Assembly: GCF_014202315.1 (NCBI RefSeq)
Contig: NZ_JACHGN010000003.1
Location: forward strand, 616,562 to 680,561
Source: Thermocatellispora tengchongensis
GTDB taxonomy: Bacteria; Actinomycetota; Actinomycetes; Streptosporangiales; Streptosporangiaceae
Direction: 5' to 3'
DNA length: 64,000 nt
The position numbers and the translations under genes were made by a program. The notes beneath the pieces were generated by a model. That model searched no databases, was not told the origin of the DNA, and saw nothing but the letters and a program-made list of their open reading frames with translations. Shown in pieces: positions 8,424-16,314 of this stretch. Position 1 is the stretch's first letter, and each line of letters starts with the position of its first letter.

Positions 8424-10613
8424 TCAGAACGGGGGGACGTCGTCGTCGGCGCCGGCCAGGCCGTGGAAGGGGTCGGCCGGTTTCTCCGGCTCCTCGGCCC
8501 CGCCGGGCGCGGCGCGGCCGATGACGCTCGCGGCCAGCCCGCGCGGGGAGCCGGGGGACAGGGCGGGCGCGGGGCCGGCGCCGGCCTCGGAGGGGCGGGT
8601 GGCCCAGGCGGGGAACGGGAAGGCCACCGCGAGCGGCACCGGGATCTCGGGCTGGGCCACGAACATGGTGCCCGGCTTGGCGATCGTGGCCCGGTCGCGC
8701 GCGGTGCCGGTCAGCCAGCCGTACTCCGAGCGGGTGGCCTCGGCCGGGTCGAGCCGGCCCGCGACCTTGACCGCGCAGTTGGCCACGATGCGCCGCTCGA
8801 CCTCCGAGGCGGTCTGCTGGGCGCCGATCAGGATCACGCCCAGCGACCGGCCGCGCTCGGCGACGTCGAGCAGGATCTCCTTGATCGGCGAGTCGCCGTC
8901 GCGCGGGGCGTACTTGTTCAGCTCGTCCAGGACCACGAACAGCAGCGGGCGGGCGCTGCCCGAGCCCTCCTTGCGCGCGAACTCCCCGCGCAGCACCACG
9001 CCGACCACGAACCGCTGCGCCCGCTCGGGCAGGTTGTGCAGATCGACGATCGACACCTGGGCGTCGGAGGTGCTGATCGAGTGCGGACGCCCCCGCGGCA
9101 GGTCGCCGCGCACGATCGGCGACAGCGGCCGGATCGAGGAGCGCAGGCGGCGCAGGAACGCGTTGACGGTGCCCAGCGGCACCTGCGCGCCCGCCCACGT
9201 GGCGCGGGTGGCCTCGCCGGTGAGCTGATCGTCCAGGAACTCGATCAGGTCGCCGTAGGTGCGGCACACCGGGCCGGCCTGGCCGTCGGGGCCGCGCAGC
9301 AGCACCGCGCCCGAGTCGCCCGCCACCTCGTACGCCGCCCGCAGCCGCGCCGCGACCTGGCCCACGAGCAGGGAGTACTGCGCCCGCTCGTCGTCGGCGT
9401 CTGCGAAGACGAACCGCAGCAGCTCCTGGTCGCAGAACTCGGCCAGGGTCCAGTAGAACGCGCTGACCCCGGTGGTGCGGGCGGAGACGTGGGGCACCCC
9501 GTTGGCGTCGCCGGGCCGCGGCGGCGCGAAGACGTGCACGCTCTGGAAGGGCCGCGCGGGCAGCCCGAGCCGGGAGTACGCCCCCGTCGCCGCGTCGTCG
9601 AGCCGCTTGTTGGCGTGGTCGAGGAAGAGCAGGTCCTCGCCCTTGACCGAGAAGATCAGCGCCTTGGTGTTGGCGGACTCGGGGCCGAGCACCCCGGAGT
9701 TGAAGATCGAGTACAGCAGGAAGGTGGCGAAGGAGGTCTTGGTCGCCACGCCGGACACCCCGGAGATCGACACGTGCGCGCCGCGGGTGCCGTCGAGGAA
9801 GTCGAAGTTGAGGTAGATCGGCTGCCCGTCGCGGCCCAGCCCGGCCGGGATGCGCCGCTCCATGACGTCGAAGTAGAGCGCCTGGTCGCGGTCGGAGTCG
9901 CCGGCGCGGTAGGCCACCGCGCCGGGCAGCGGCGGCACGAACACCTCGGGCTCCACCCGGGTGACCCGCACCTCGGCCGACTCGACCACGGCGGCGGGCA
10001 GCGCGCCGCCGGCGATCAGGAACACGTCGGAGTCGTACGTGGCGCCCTCGTGCCGCGCCTCGACGGTGGTCACCACCCCCGCGACCAGCACGTCGCCGTG
10101 CCCCGGCACGTGCCGCCGCGTCACCAGGACGTCGTCGAGCTGCGCCACCGACCCGGGCTCCAGCCCCACCCAGAACGACAGCGGCGAGGCGGCCTGGGTG
10201 CCGAGCACCCGCCCCACGGCCTCAGCCCCGGCGACACCGTTCCCCGCCCCCGCAACCTTCGCCGCCCCCGGAAGGCCCGCCGCCCCCGGAAGGCCCGTCG
10301 CCCCCGGAAGGCCCGCCGCTCCGGGAAGGCCCGCCGCCCCCGGAAGGCCCGTCGCCCCCGGAAGGCCCGCCGCCTCGGGGAGCCCCGCGGTCCCGTTGGG
10401 GCCCGCCGCTCTGGGAAGGCCCGCCGTCCCCGCAAGGCCCGCCGCGCCCGGAAGGCCCGTCGCCCCCGGAAGGCCCGCCGCCTCGGGGAGCCCCGCGGTC
10501 CCGTTGGGGCCCGCCGCTCCGGAGGGACCCGCCGTCCCGTTGGAGCCCGCTATCCCCTTGGAGCCCGCCGTCCCGTTGGCGCCCGCCGCCACGTCGTCCT
10601 TGTCACGATCCAC
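8424..10613 (-). CDS. herA: HerA-like hexameric DNA translocase with collagen-like N-terminal extension
   Basis: HerA/FtsK-class ATPase (DUF87 type), first gene of the repair operon. After a low-complexity N-terminus, the HAS-barrel-like domain begins near residue 130. The P-loop is the unusual ISGVSGVATKTSF, Walker B is LLFVVLDELNKYAP, and AERGRSLGVILIGAQQT follows, as in HerA. Residues about 10-115 are Gly-X-Y triplets (GLPGATGLPGAA-like), a collagen-type pattern unexpected in a cytoplasmic DNA motor. The GTG start at 10613 follows an in-frame TAA by 9 nt and has no clear ribosome site. In-frame GTG codons in AVGRVLG, just after the repeat, could be the true start, which would make the repeat an untranslated leader. 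Confidence 0.85.
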   Translation of the reverse strand: MDRDKDDVAAGANGTAGSKGIAGSNGTAGPSGAAGPNGTAGLPEAAGLPGATGLPGAAGLAGTAGLPRAAGPNGTAGLPEAAGLPGATGLPGAAGLPGAAGLPGATGLPGAAGLPGAAKVAGAGNGVAGAEAVGRVLGTQAASPLSFWVGLEPGSVAQLDDVLVTRRHVPGHGDVLVAGVVTTVEARHEGATYDSDVFLIAGGALPAAVVESAEVRVTRVEPEVFVPPLPGAVAYRAGDSDRDQALYFDVMERRIPAGLGRDGQPIYLNFDFLDGTRGAHVSISGVSGVATKTSFATFLLYSIFNSGVLGPESANTKALIFSVKGEDLLFLDHANKRLDDAATGAYSRLGLPARPFQSVHVFAPPRPGDANGVPHVSARTTGVSAFYWTLAEFCDQELLRFVFADADDERAQYSLLVGQVAARLRAAYEVAGDSGAVLLRGPDGQAGPVCRTYGDLIEFLDDQLTGEATRATWAGAQVPLGTVNAFLRRLRSSIRPLSPIVRGDLPRGRPHSISTSDAQVSIVDLHNLPERAQRFVVGVVLRGEFARKEGSGSARPLLFVVLDELNKYAPRDGDSPIKEILLDVAERGRSLGVILIGAQQTASEVERRIVANCAVKVAGRLDPAEATRSEYGWLTGTARDRATIAKPGTMFVAQPEIPVPLAVAFPFPAWATRPSEAGAGPAPALSPGSPRGLAASVIGRAAPGGAEEPEKPADPFHGLAGADDDVPPF
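10253..10600. repeat. 9/18-bp repeat encoding the collagen-like part of HerA
   Basis: Runs of CCCCCGGAAGGCCCGCCG-like 18-bp units, with variants CTCCGGGAAGGCC and CCGCGGTCCCGTTGGGG. Unlike the 19-bp and 33-34-bp arrays elsewhere, the step is a multiple of three, so Gly stays at every third codon of HerA. One longer block (GPNGTAGLPEAAGLPGATGL in protein terms) occurs twice, which suggests growth by slippage or unequal exchange. Confidence 0.8.
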
Positions 10614-10699
10614 CGTGGCAGGTTAACCCGCCCGGAGCCCTGGTTAGGTGTTTCCCCACAACTCCCACAAGACCGTTCCGGCCCCAGACCTCGTCCGGT

Positions 10700-11200
10700 C
10701 GGTGTGTGGGCTTCGGCCGGTGTGGAGGGCGACCGGTGTGTGGGGTTCGGTCGGTGTGGGGGGCGACCGGTGTGTGGGGTTCGGTCGGTGTGGGGGGCGA
10801 CCGGTGTGTGGGGGGCCGGTCGGTGGGAGGCGACCGGTGTGTGGGGGGCCGATCCGTGGGAGGCGACCGGTGTGTGTGACCGGTCGCTGTGTGGGGTTCG
10901 CTCGGTGTGCGAGGGGCGGGTGTGTGGGGTTCGGTCGGTGTGTCGGGGCGCGGTGGGTGTGCGGGGTCGCTGGTGTGGCGGGGGGCCGTGAGTTGTGGGG
11001 GGCACTCGGGGGGAGGTGGGTGTCGGGGGCGATCGGTGTGCGGCGGTGGATATGTGGGGGGCCGGGTCGGTGTGTGGGGGGCGGTGGGTGTGCGGGCGGC
11101 GGCGGTGTGGGGGTCGGCCGGTGTCGGGGCTGGCCGGTGTGTGGGGGTCCGGTCGATGTCCGGGGTTTGGCCGGTATTCGGGGGTTTGGCGGCGGGCGGC
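10700..11200. repeat. 33-34 bp G/T-rich tandem repeat in the herA/MFS divergent spacer
   Basis: Units opening with GCGACCGGTGTGTGGGG begin at 10729, 10763, 10797, 10830 and 10863, a step of 33-34 bp, then dissolve into irregular GGTCGGTGTGTGGGG-like sequence to about 11200. The plus strand is strikingly rich in G and T with many GGGG runs, so G-quadruplex or R-loop formation is conceivable. The 604-bp gap 10614-11217 should hold the promoters of both herA and the efflux gene. Drifting period and biased translation argue against a protein here. Confidence 0.8.
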
Positions 11201-11217
11201 TCGGACAATGCACGCAC

Positions 11218-12735
11218 ATGCGGGCACGAGCGGGTGCGGACGCGGTTCCCGAGGCGGTGGTGGCACGGCGGTGGCGGGCGCTGGCCGTGTGCCTGGTCGC
11301 GGCCTTCATGACGCTGCTCGACGTCAGCATCGTGAACGTCGCGCTGCCGTCCATCCACCAGGGGCTGCGCGCCACCTCCGACGCGCTGCAGTGGATCCTC
11401 AGCGGCTACGCGCTGACCTTCGGGCTGGTGCTGGTGGCCGCCGGGCGGCTGGGCGACGCGCGCAGCAGGCGGGCGGTGTTCACCACCGGGCTGGGGCTGT
11501 TCACGGTGGCCAGCGCGGTCGCGGGCGCCGCGCCGTCCATCGGGTGGCTGGTGGCCGCGCGCCTGGTGCAGGGCCTGGCGGGCGGGCTGATCACGCCGCA
11601 GACGGCCGGGCTGATCCAGACGCTGTTCCGCGGCGAGGAGCGCGGCCGGGCCTTCGGCGCCCTCGGCGCCGTGATCGGCCTCGCCACCGCCGCCGGCCCG
11701 CTCATCGGCGGCGTCCTGATCGCCGTGGCCGGGAACCAGGACGGCTGGCGTTGGGTGTTCTACGTCAACCTGCCGGTGGGGCTGGTGGCGCTGCCGCTGG
11801 CCTGGCGGTTGCTGCCCTCCCCGCGCGACCTCCGGGCCGGGGGAAGCGGTGCCGGGGGAAGCGGTGCCGGGGGAAGCGGCGCCGGGGGACGCCGCCACAG
11901 CCTCGATCCGGTGGGCGTGGCGCTGCTCGGGCTGGGCGTGCTGCTGCTCCTGCTCCCGTTCGTGCAGGAGCAGCAGTGGCGCGGGGCCGGCAAGTGGCTG
12001 CTGCTGCCCGCCGCCGCGCTCGTGCTGGCCTGCTTCGCCGCCTGGGAGCGGCGGCACCCCGAGCCGATGGTGAACCTGGAGCTGTTCCGCCTGCGCTCCT
12101 ACCGCCTCGGCGCGGCGATCTCGCTGCTCTACTTCGCCGGGTTCACCGGGATCTTCTTCGCCTTCACCCTCTACCTGCAGAACGGCCTGCGCTACAGCGC
12201 CCTGCTCGCCGGGCTGGCCATCACGCCCTTCGCGCTCGGCTCCGCCGCCGCCGCGATGGTCGGCGGGCGGATCGTGGCCAGGTACGGCCGCCAGGTCGTC
12301 GCCGCCGGGCTGGTCGCGGTCGTGGCGGGCCTGACGGTGACCATGCTCGCCGTGCACCTGGTGCCCGGGGACCACGCCGGGCTGGTCACTGCGGCGCCGC
12401 TGCTCGCCGCCGGGGTCGGCAGCGGGCTGGTGATCTCGCCCAACCAGACGATCACGCTGTCGGAGGTGCCGCCCGCGGGCGGCGGCAGCGCGGCGGGGGT
12501 CCTGCAGACCGGGCAGCGGATCGGCACCGCGGTCGGCATCGCGGCGGCCGGCGCGGTGTACTTCGCCACATTGTCCGCAAGCGGCGGAGACTGGGCCCTG
12601 GCGTTCCAGCGCGCGCTCGCCGTCGTCATCGGCTTCGTGCTCATCGCGCTGTGCGCCGCGCTCGCCGACCTGGCCGCGGACCGCAGGGCGGTCCGGGAAC
12701 AGGACCGGGGACATGCCCCTGAGCAGGAGGGTTAG
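11218..12735 (+). CDS. DHA2-family (EmrB/QacA-like) MFS drug efflux transporter
   Basis: 505 residues with the 14-helix DHA2 layout. Visible motifs are FMTLLDVSIVNVALPSI in helix 1 (the D1 motif of the family), GRLGDARSRR between helices 2 and 3, and RLVQGLAGG with a motif-C-like segment AVIGLATAAGPLIGG. ATG 11218 is the only ATG near the conserved start and has no good ribosome site; GTG codons near 11257 are alternatives. The loop around residues 205-225 holds four GGSGA-type repeats, a flexible Gly linker made by a 15-bp DNA repeat. It should expel lipophilic cations or antibiotics by proton antiport; substrate unknown. No TetR regulator lies next to it. Confidence 0.88.
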   Translation: MRARAGADAVPEAVVARRWRALAVCLVAAFMTLLDVSIVNVALPSIHQGLRATSDALQWILSGYALTFGLVLVAAGRLGDARSRRAVFTTGLGLFTVASAVAGAAPSIGWLVAARLVQGLAGGLITPQTAGLIQTLFRGEERGRAFGALGAVIGLATAAGPLIGGVLIAVAGNQDGWRWVFYVNLPVGLVALPLAWRLLPSPRDLRAGGSGAGGSGAGGSGAGGRRHSLDPVGVALLGLGVLLLLLPFVQEQQWRGAGKWLLLPAAALVLACFAAWERRHPEPMVNLELFRLRSYRLGAAISLLYFAGFTGIFFAFTLYLQNGLRYSALLAGLAITPFALGSAAAAMVGGRIVARYGRQVVAAGLVAVVAGLTVTMLAVHLVPGDHAGLVTAAPLLAAGVGSGLVISPNQTITLSEVPPAGGGSAAGVLQTGQRIGTAVGIAAAGAVYFATLSASGGDWALAFQRALAVVIGFVLIALCAALADLAADRRAVREQDRGHAPEQEG

Positions 12736-12764
12736 CCTCCGGGGGCTCGGGTACGGCAGTCCGC

Positions 12765-13283
12765 ATGGCGGAGATCACTCTGCGCGTGAACGGGGTGGAG
12801 CGCTCGCTGAGCCTCGACACCCGCGTCTCGCTGCTCGACCTGCTGCGTGAGCACCTGGGGCTCACCGGCTCCAAGAAGGGGTGCGACCACGGCCAGTGCG
12901 GCGCCTGCACCGTGCTGATCGACGGCAGGCGGGCCAACGCCTGCCTCGCCCTGGCGGTCGCCTGCGACGGCCTGGAGATCACCACGGTCGAAGGGCTGGC
13001 CGACGGCGAGGAGCTGCACCCGCTCCAGGCGGCATTCGTCGAGTGCGACGCGTTCCAGTGCGGCTACTGCACGCCCGGCCAGCTCTGCTCGGCCGCCGGC
13101 ATGCTGCGCGAGCCCGGCCCGAGCGCGGTCACCGGCGACCTCACCGAGGACCCGGCGCTGACCGCCGAGGAGATCCGCGAGCGGATGAGCGGCAACCTGT
13201 GCCGCTGCGGCGCGTACGTCAACATCGTGGCCGCCGTCCACCGCGTCGCGGCCGAGCGGGCACGGGAGGTGGCCGGGCGATGA
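12765..13283 (+). CDS. [2Fe-2S] subunit of a PaoABC-like molybdenum aldehyde oxidoreductase
   Basis: Small iron-sulfur subunit of a xanthine-oxidase-family enzyme, 172 residues. The plant-ferredoxin cluster motif GCDHGQCGACTV (near residue 44) and the second cluster domain CGYCTPGQ with CRCGAY near the C-terminus are intact. It passes electrons from the molybdenum site in the large subunit to FAD in the middle subunit. The protein starts directly at the ferredoxin fold and lacks the twin-arginine signal of E. coli PaoA, so the complex is probably cytoplasmic. Its stop overlaps the next start (ATGA). First gene of a three-gene operon. Confidence 0.93.
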   Translation: MAEITLRVNGVERSLSLDTRVSLLDLLREHLGLTGSKKGCDHGQCGACTVLIDGRRANACLALAVACDGLEITTVEGLADGEELHPLQAAFVECDAFQCGYCTPGQLCSAAGMLREPGPSAVTGDLTEDPALTAEEIRERMSGNLCRCGAYVNIVAAVHRVAAERAREVAGR

Positions 13284-14257
13284 GGGAGTTCGAGTACGCC
13301 CGCGCCCGCGACGGCCGCGAGGCCGTGGCGCTGTGCGAGCCGGGCGCCAGGTACCTCGGCGGCGGCACCAACCTGGTGGACCTGATGCGGCTCGGCGTCG
13401 AGACGCCCGCCCGCCTCGTGGACGTCAGCCGCCTGCCGTACGACCGGATCGAGGCCGCCCCGTCGGGCGGGGGAGCGCGGATCGGCGCCGCCGTGCGCAA
13501 CAGCGACCTCGCCGCCCACCCGGTGATCCGGCGGCGCTACCCGATGCTGGCGCGGGCCGTGCTCAGCGGCGGGTCCGGCCAGGTGCGCAACATGGCCACC
13601 GTGGGCGGCAACCTGCTGCAGCGCACCCGCTGCCCGTACTTCCAGGACGTGTCCAAGCCGTGCAACAAGCGCCACCCCGGCGACGGCTGCCCGGCGATCG
13701 AGGGCGACCACCGCAACCTGGCGATCATCGGCCACTCCGACGCCTGCGTGGCCACCCACCCCTCCGACATGGCGGTGGCGCTCGCCGCGCTGGACGCCCG
13801 GGTGCACGTCATCGGGCCCGGAGGCGAGCGGGTCGTGCCGATGCCCGGCCTGCACCGCCTGCCCGGCGCCGAGCCCGGCCGCGACACCGTGCTCGAACCG
13901 GGCGAGCTGATCACCGCGATCGAGCTGCCGGCCCCGCCGCCGGGCCGCTCGGTCTACCGCAAGGTGCGCGAGCGGGCGTCGTTCGCCTTCGCGCTGGTCT
14001 CGGTGGCGGCGCTGCTCGGCGTGGACTCCGCCGGCGTGGTGCGGCACTGCAAGATCGCGCTGGGCGGCGTCGCGCACGTGCCGTGGCGCGCGGCGCGCGC
14101 CGAGGGCGCCCTGCTCGGCAGGACCGCCGGCCCCGACGCGTACGCCGCCGCGGCCGACGCCGAGCTGGCCCTCGCGCGCCCGCTGCCCCGCAACGCCTAC
14201 AAGGTGACCCTCGCCCGCAACCTGATCGTCGCCACACTGACGGAGCTGGCCCCATGA
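13280..14257 (+). CDS. FAD and [4Fe-4S] subunit of the PaoABC-like oxidoreductase (PaoB-like)
   Basis: 325-residue FAD-binding middle subunit of the molybdenum hydroxylase family. FAD loops YLGGGTNLVD (near residue 29) and TVGGNLLQRTRCPYF (near 110) are present. The following segment with C-P-Y-F, PCNKRHPGDGC and CVATHPSD is the cysteine pattern that binds an extra [4Fe-4S] cluster in PaoB and is missing from ordinary xanthine or CO dehydrogenase middle subunits. This feature is the main reason for the PaoABC-like call. ATG 13280 overlaps the upstream stop, and its own stop overlaps the next start by 4 nt, so the three subunits are translationally coupled. Confidence 0.92.
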   Translation: MREFEYARARDGREAVALCEPGARYLGGGTNLVDLMRLGVETPARLVDVSRLPYDRIEAAPSGGGARIGAAVRNSDLAAHPVIRRRYPMLARAVLSGGSGQVRNMATVGGNLLQRTRCPYFQDVSKPCNKRHPGDGCPAIEGDHRNLAIIGHSDACVATHPSDMAVALAALDARVHVIGPGGERVVPMPGLHRLPGAEPGRDTVLEPGELITAIELPAPPPGRSVYRKVRERASFAFALVSVAALLGVDSAGVVRHCKIALGGVAHVPWRAARAEGALLGRTAGPDAYAAAADAELALARPLPRNAYKVTLARNLIVATLTELAP

Positions 14258-16299
14258 GCACCATCGGCGGCATGCGCCGCGTCGAGGGCCGGGAGAAGGT
14301 CACCGGCCGCGCGACCTACGCCTTCGAGTACGCCGTGGAGGGCGCGGCGTACGGGCATCCCGTGCAGGCCCCGATCGCCCGGGGCCGGATCACCACGATC
14401 GACGCCGAGGCGGCGCTGGCCGTGCCCGGCGTGCTGGCCGTGGTGTCCAGCGCCGACCCGCCCCCGCTCGGGTCCGTGGAGGACCCCGAGCTGGCCGTCT
14501 TCCAGAGCCCGCAGGTCGCCTACCACGGGCAGGTCGTGGCCGTCGTCGTGGCCGAGACCGCCGAGATCGCGCGCGAGGCCGCCGAGACCGCGCTGCGCAT
14601 CGAGTACCAGGCCGAGCCGCACGACGTGGTGCTGCGCCCCGACCACCCCCGCCTGTACGCGCCGGAGCGGGTCAACCCGGCCTTCCCAGGCCGCACCGAG
14701 AAGGGCGACGTGGAGGCGGGGCTCGCCGACGCCGCGTACACGGTGGACCAGACCTACACCACCCCGGCCCTGCACAACAACCCGATGGAGCCGCACGCCG
14801 CCATCGCGGCCTGGGAGCCCGACGGCTCACTGACCGTCTACGACTCCACCCAGGGCGCGACCGCGCACCGCGACACGATCGCCGCGGTGCTCGGGCTGCG
14901 GCAGGACCAGGTCCGGGTGATCTCCCGGCACGTCGGGGGCGGCTTCGGCTCCAAGGGCACCCCGCGCCCGCACGTGATCGTGGCCGCGGTGGCGGCCCGC
15001 GCCGCCGGCCGCCCGGTGAAGGTCGCGCTGACCAGGCAGCAGATGTACGACATGACCGGCTACCGCACGCCGACGATCCAGCGGGTCAGGCTGGGCGCCG
15101 ACGAGGACGGCCGGCTCACCGCGATCGACCACGACGCCGTCGAGCAGAGCTCGACGCTGAAGGAGTTCGCCGAGCAGACCACCACCCCCACCCGGGTCAT
15201 GTACGCGGCGCCCGCCCTGCGCACCACCCACCACCTGGTCCGGCTCGACGTGCCGACCCCGTCGTGGATGCGCGCCCCCGGCGAGTGCCCGGGGATGTTC
15301 GCCCTGGAGTCGGCCATGGACGAGCTGGCCGAGGCGGCCGGCATCGACCCGGTCGAGCTGCGCGTCCTCAACGAGCCCGCCGCCGAGCCCGAGAGCGGGC
15401 GGCCGTTCAGCTCCCGCAACCTGGTCGCCTGCCTGCGCGAGGGCGCGCGCCGCTTCGGCTGGGACCGGCGCGACCCGCGTCCCGGCGTGCGCCGCGAGGG
15501 CCGGTGGCTGGTCGGCACCGGCGTCGCGTGCTCCACCTACCCGGCCTACCGCCGCCCGTCCTCCGCCACGGCCGTCGCCGAGGACGGCGGCTACGTCGTA
15601 CGCGTCGCCGCGGCCGACATCGGCACCGGCGCCCGCACGGTGCTCACCCAGATCGCCGCCGAGGCCCTGAACACCTCGCCCGACCGGGTGCGGGTCGAGA
15701 TCGGCGACAGCGACCTGCCGCGCGCCTCGCTCGCGGGCGGCTCCATGGGCACCGCGTCCTGGGGCACCGCCGTCGTGCGCGCCTGCGAGGCCCTGCTGAA
15801 GAACGGCGGCCAGGAGGGGCGCGCCGACACCTCCGAGGAGGTCGCGGCGGGCTCCGCCTTCGCCCGGCACGCCTTCGGGGCGCAGTTCGCCGAGGTGCGG
15901 GTGGACGCCGACACCGGCGAGGTGCGCGTGCCGCGCCTGCTCGGCGTGTTCGCCGCGGGCAGGATCGTGAACCCGGTCCTGGCCCGCTCCCAGTTCATCG
16001 GCGGCATGACCATGGGCCTGGGCATGGCCCTGATGGAGGAGTCCTTCGTGGACCCCAGGTTCGGCGACTTCCTCAACCACGACCTGGCGCAGTACCACGT
16101 CGCCGCCTGCGCCGACGTGCAGGACGTCGAGGCGGTCTGGATCGACGAGGAGGACCCCTACCTGAACCCGATGGGCAGCAAGGGCATCGGCGAGATCGGC
16201 ATCGTCGGCACCGCCGCCGCGATCGCGAACGCGGTCTACCACGCCACCGGACGCCGCGTCCGCGATCTGCCGATCACCCCCGCGCGGCTGCTGTCGTGA
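14254..16299 (+). CDS. Molybdopterin-binding catalytic subunit of the PaoABC-like aldehyde oxidoreductase
   Basis: 681-residue large subunit of the xanthine oxidase family, a little shorter than PaoC (732). Cofactor and active-site motifs are seen: HVGGGFGSKG (near residue 228), RAPGECPGMFALESAMDEL (near 338) and, near the C-terminus, GSKGIGEIGIVG, in which the Glu is the catalytic base of this family. The AYxCSFR loop of true CO dehydrogenase is absent, so CO oxidation is unlikely; aromatic or other aldehydes are the likely substrates. The cofactor is probably the cytosine-dinucleotide form, as in PaoC (inference). No XdhC/PaoD-type maturation chaperone follows the operon. Confidence 0.92.
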   Translation: MSTIGGMRRVEGREKVTGRATYAFEYAVEGAAYGHPVQAPIARGRITTIDAEAALAVPGVLAVVSSADPPPLGSVEDPELAVFQSPQVAYHGQVVAVVVAETAEIAREAAETALRIEYQAEPHDVVLRPDHPRLYAPERVNPAFPGRTEKGDVEAGLADAAYTVDQTYTTPALHNNPMEPHAAIAAWEPDGSLTVYDSTQGATAHRDTIAAVLGLRQDQVRVISRHVGGGFGSKGTPRPHVIVAAVAARAAGRPVKVALTRQQMYDMTGYRTPTIQRVRLGADEDGRLTAIDHDAVEQSSTLKEFAEQTTTPTRVMYAAPALRTTHHLVRLDVPTPSWMRAPGECPGMFALESAMDELAEAAGIDPVELRVLNEPAAEPESGRPFSSRNLVACLREGARRFGWDRRDPRPGVRREGRWLVGTGVACSTYPAYRRPSSATAVAEDGGYVVRVAAADIGTGARTVLTQIAAEALNTSPDRVRVEIGDSDLPRASLAGGSMGTASWGTAVVRACEALLKNGGQEGRADTSEEVAAGSAFARHAFGAQFAEVRVDADTGEVRVPRLLGVFAAGRIVNPVLARSQFIGGMTMGLGMALMEESFVDPRFGDFLNHDLAQYHVAACADVQDVEAVWIDEEDPYLNPMGSKGIGEIGIVGTAAAIANAVYHATGRRVRDLPITPARLLS

Positions 16300-16314
16300 G
16301 GGGGGTCACGACCG

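Noticed and set aside
7272..10991. 1239-codon plus-strand open frame opposite sbcD and herA
   Set aside because: Shadow of the operon; no ribosome site, no recognisable domain, and the operon genes on the other strand are certain.
10700..11200. CRISPR array
   Set aside because: The 33-34 bp units are contiguous tandem copies with no unique spacers, and no cas genes are present.
12765..16299. CO dehydrogenase (coxSML) identity
   Set aside because: The AYxCSFR active-site loop is absent, and the middle subunit has the extra cluster cysteines of PaoB.
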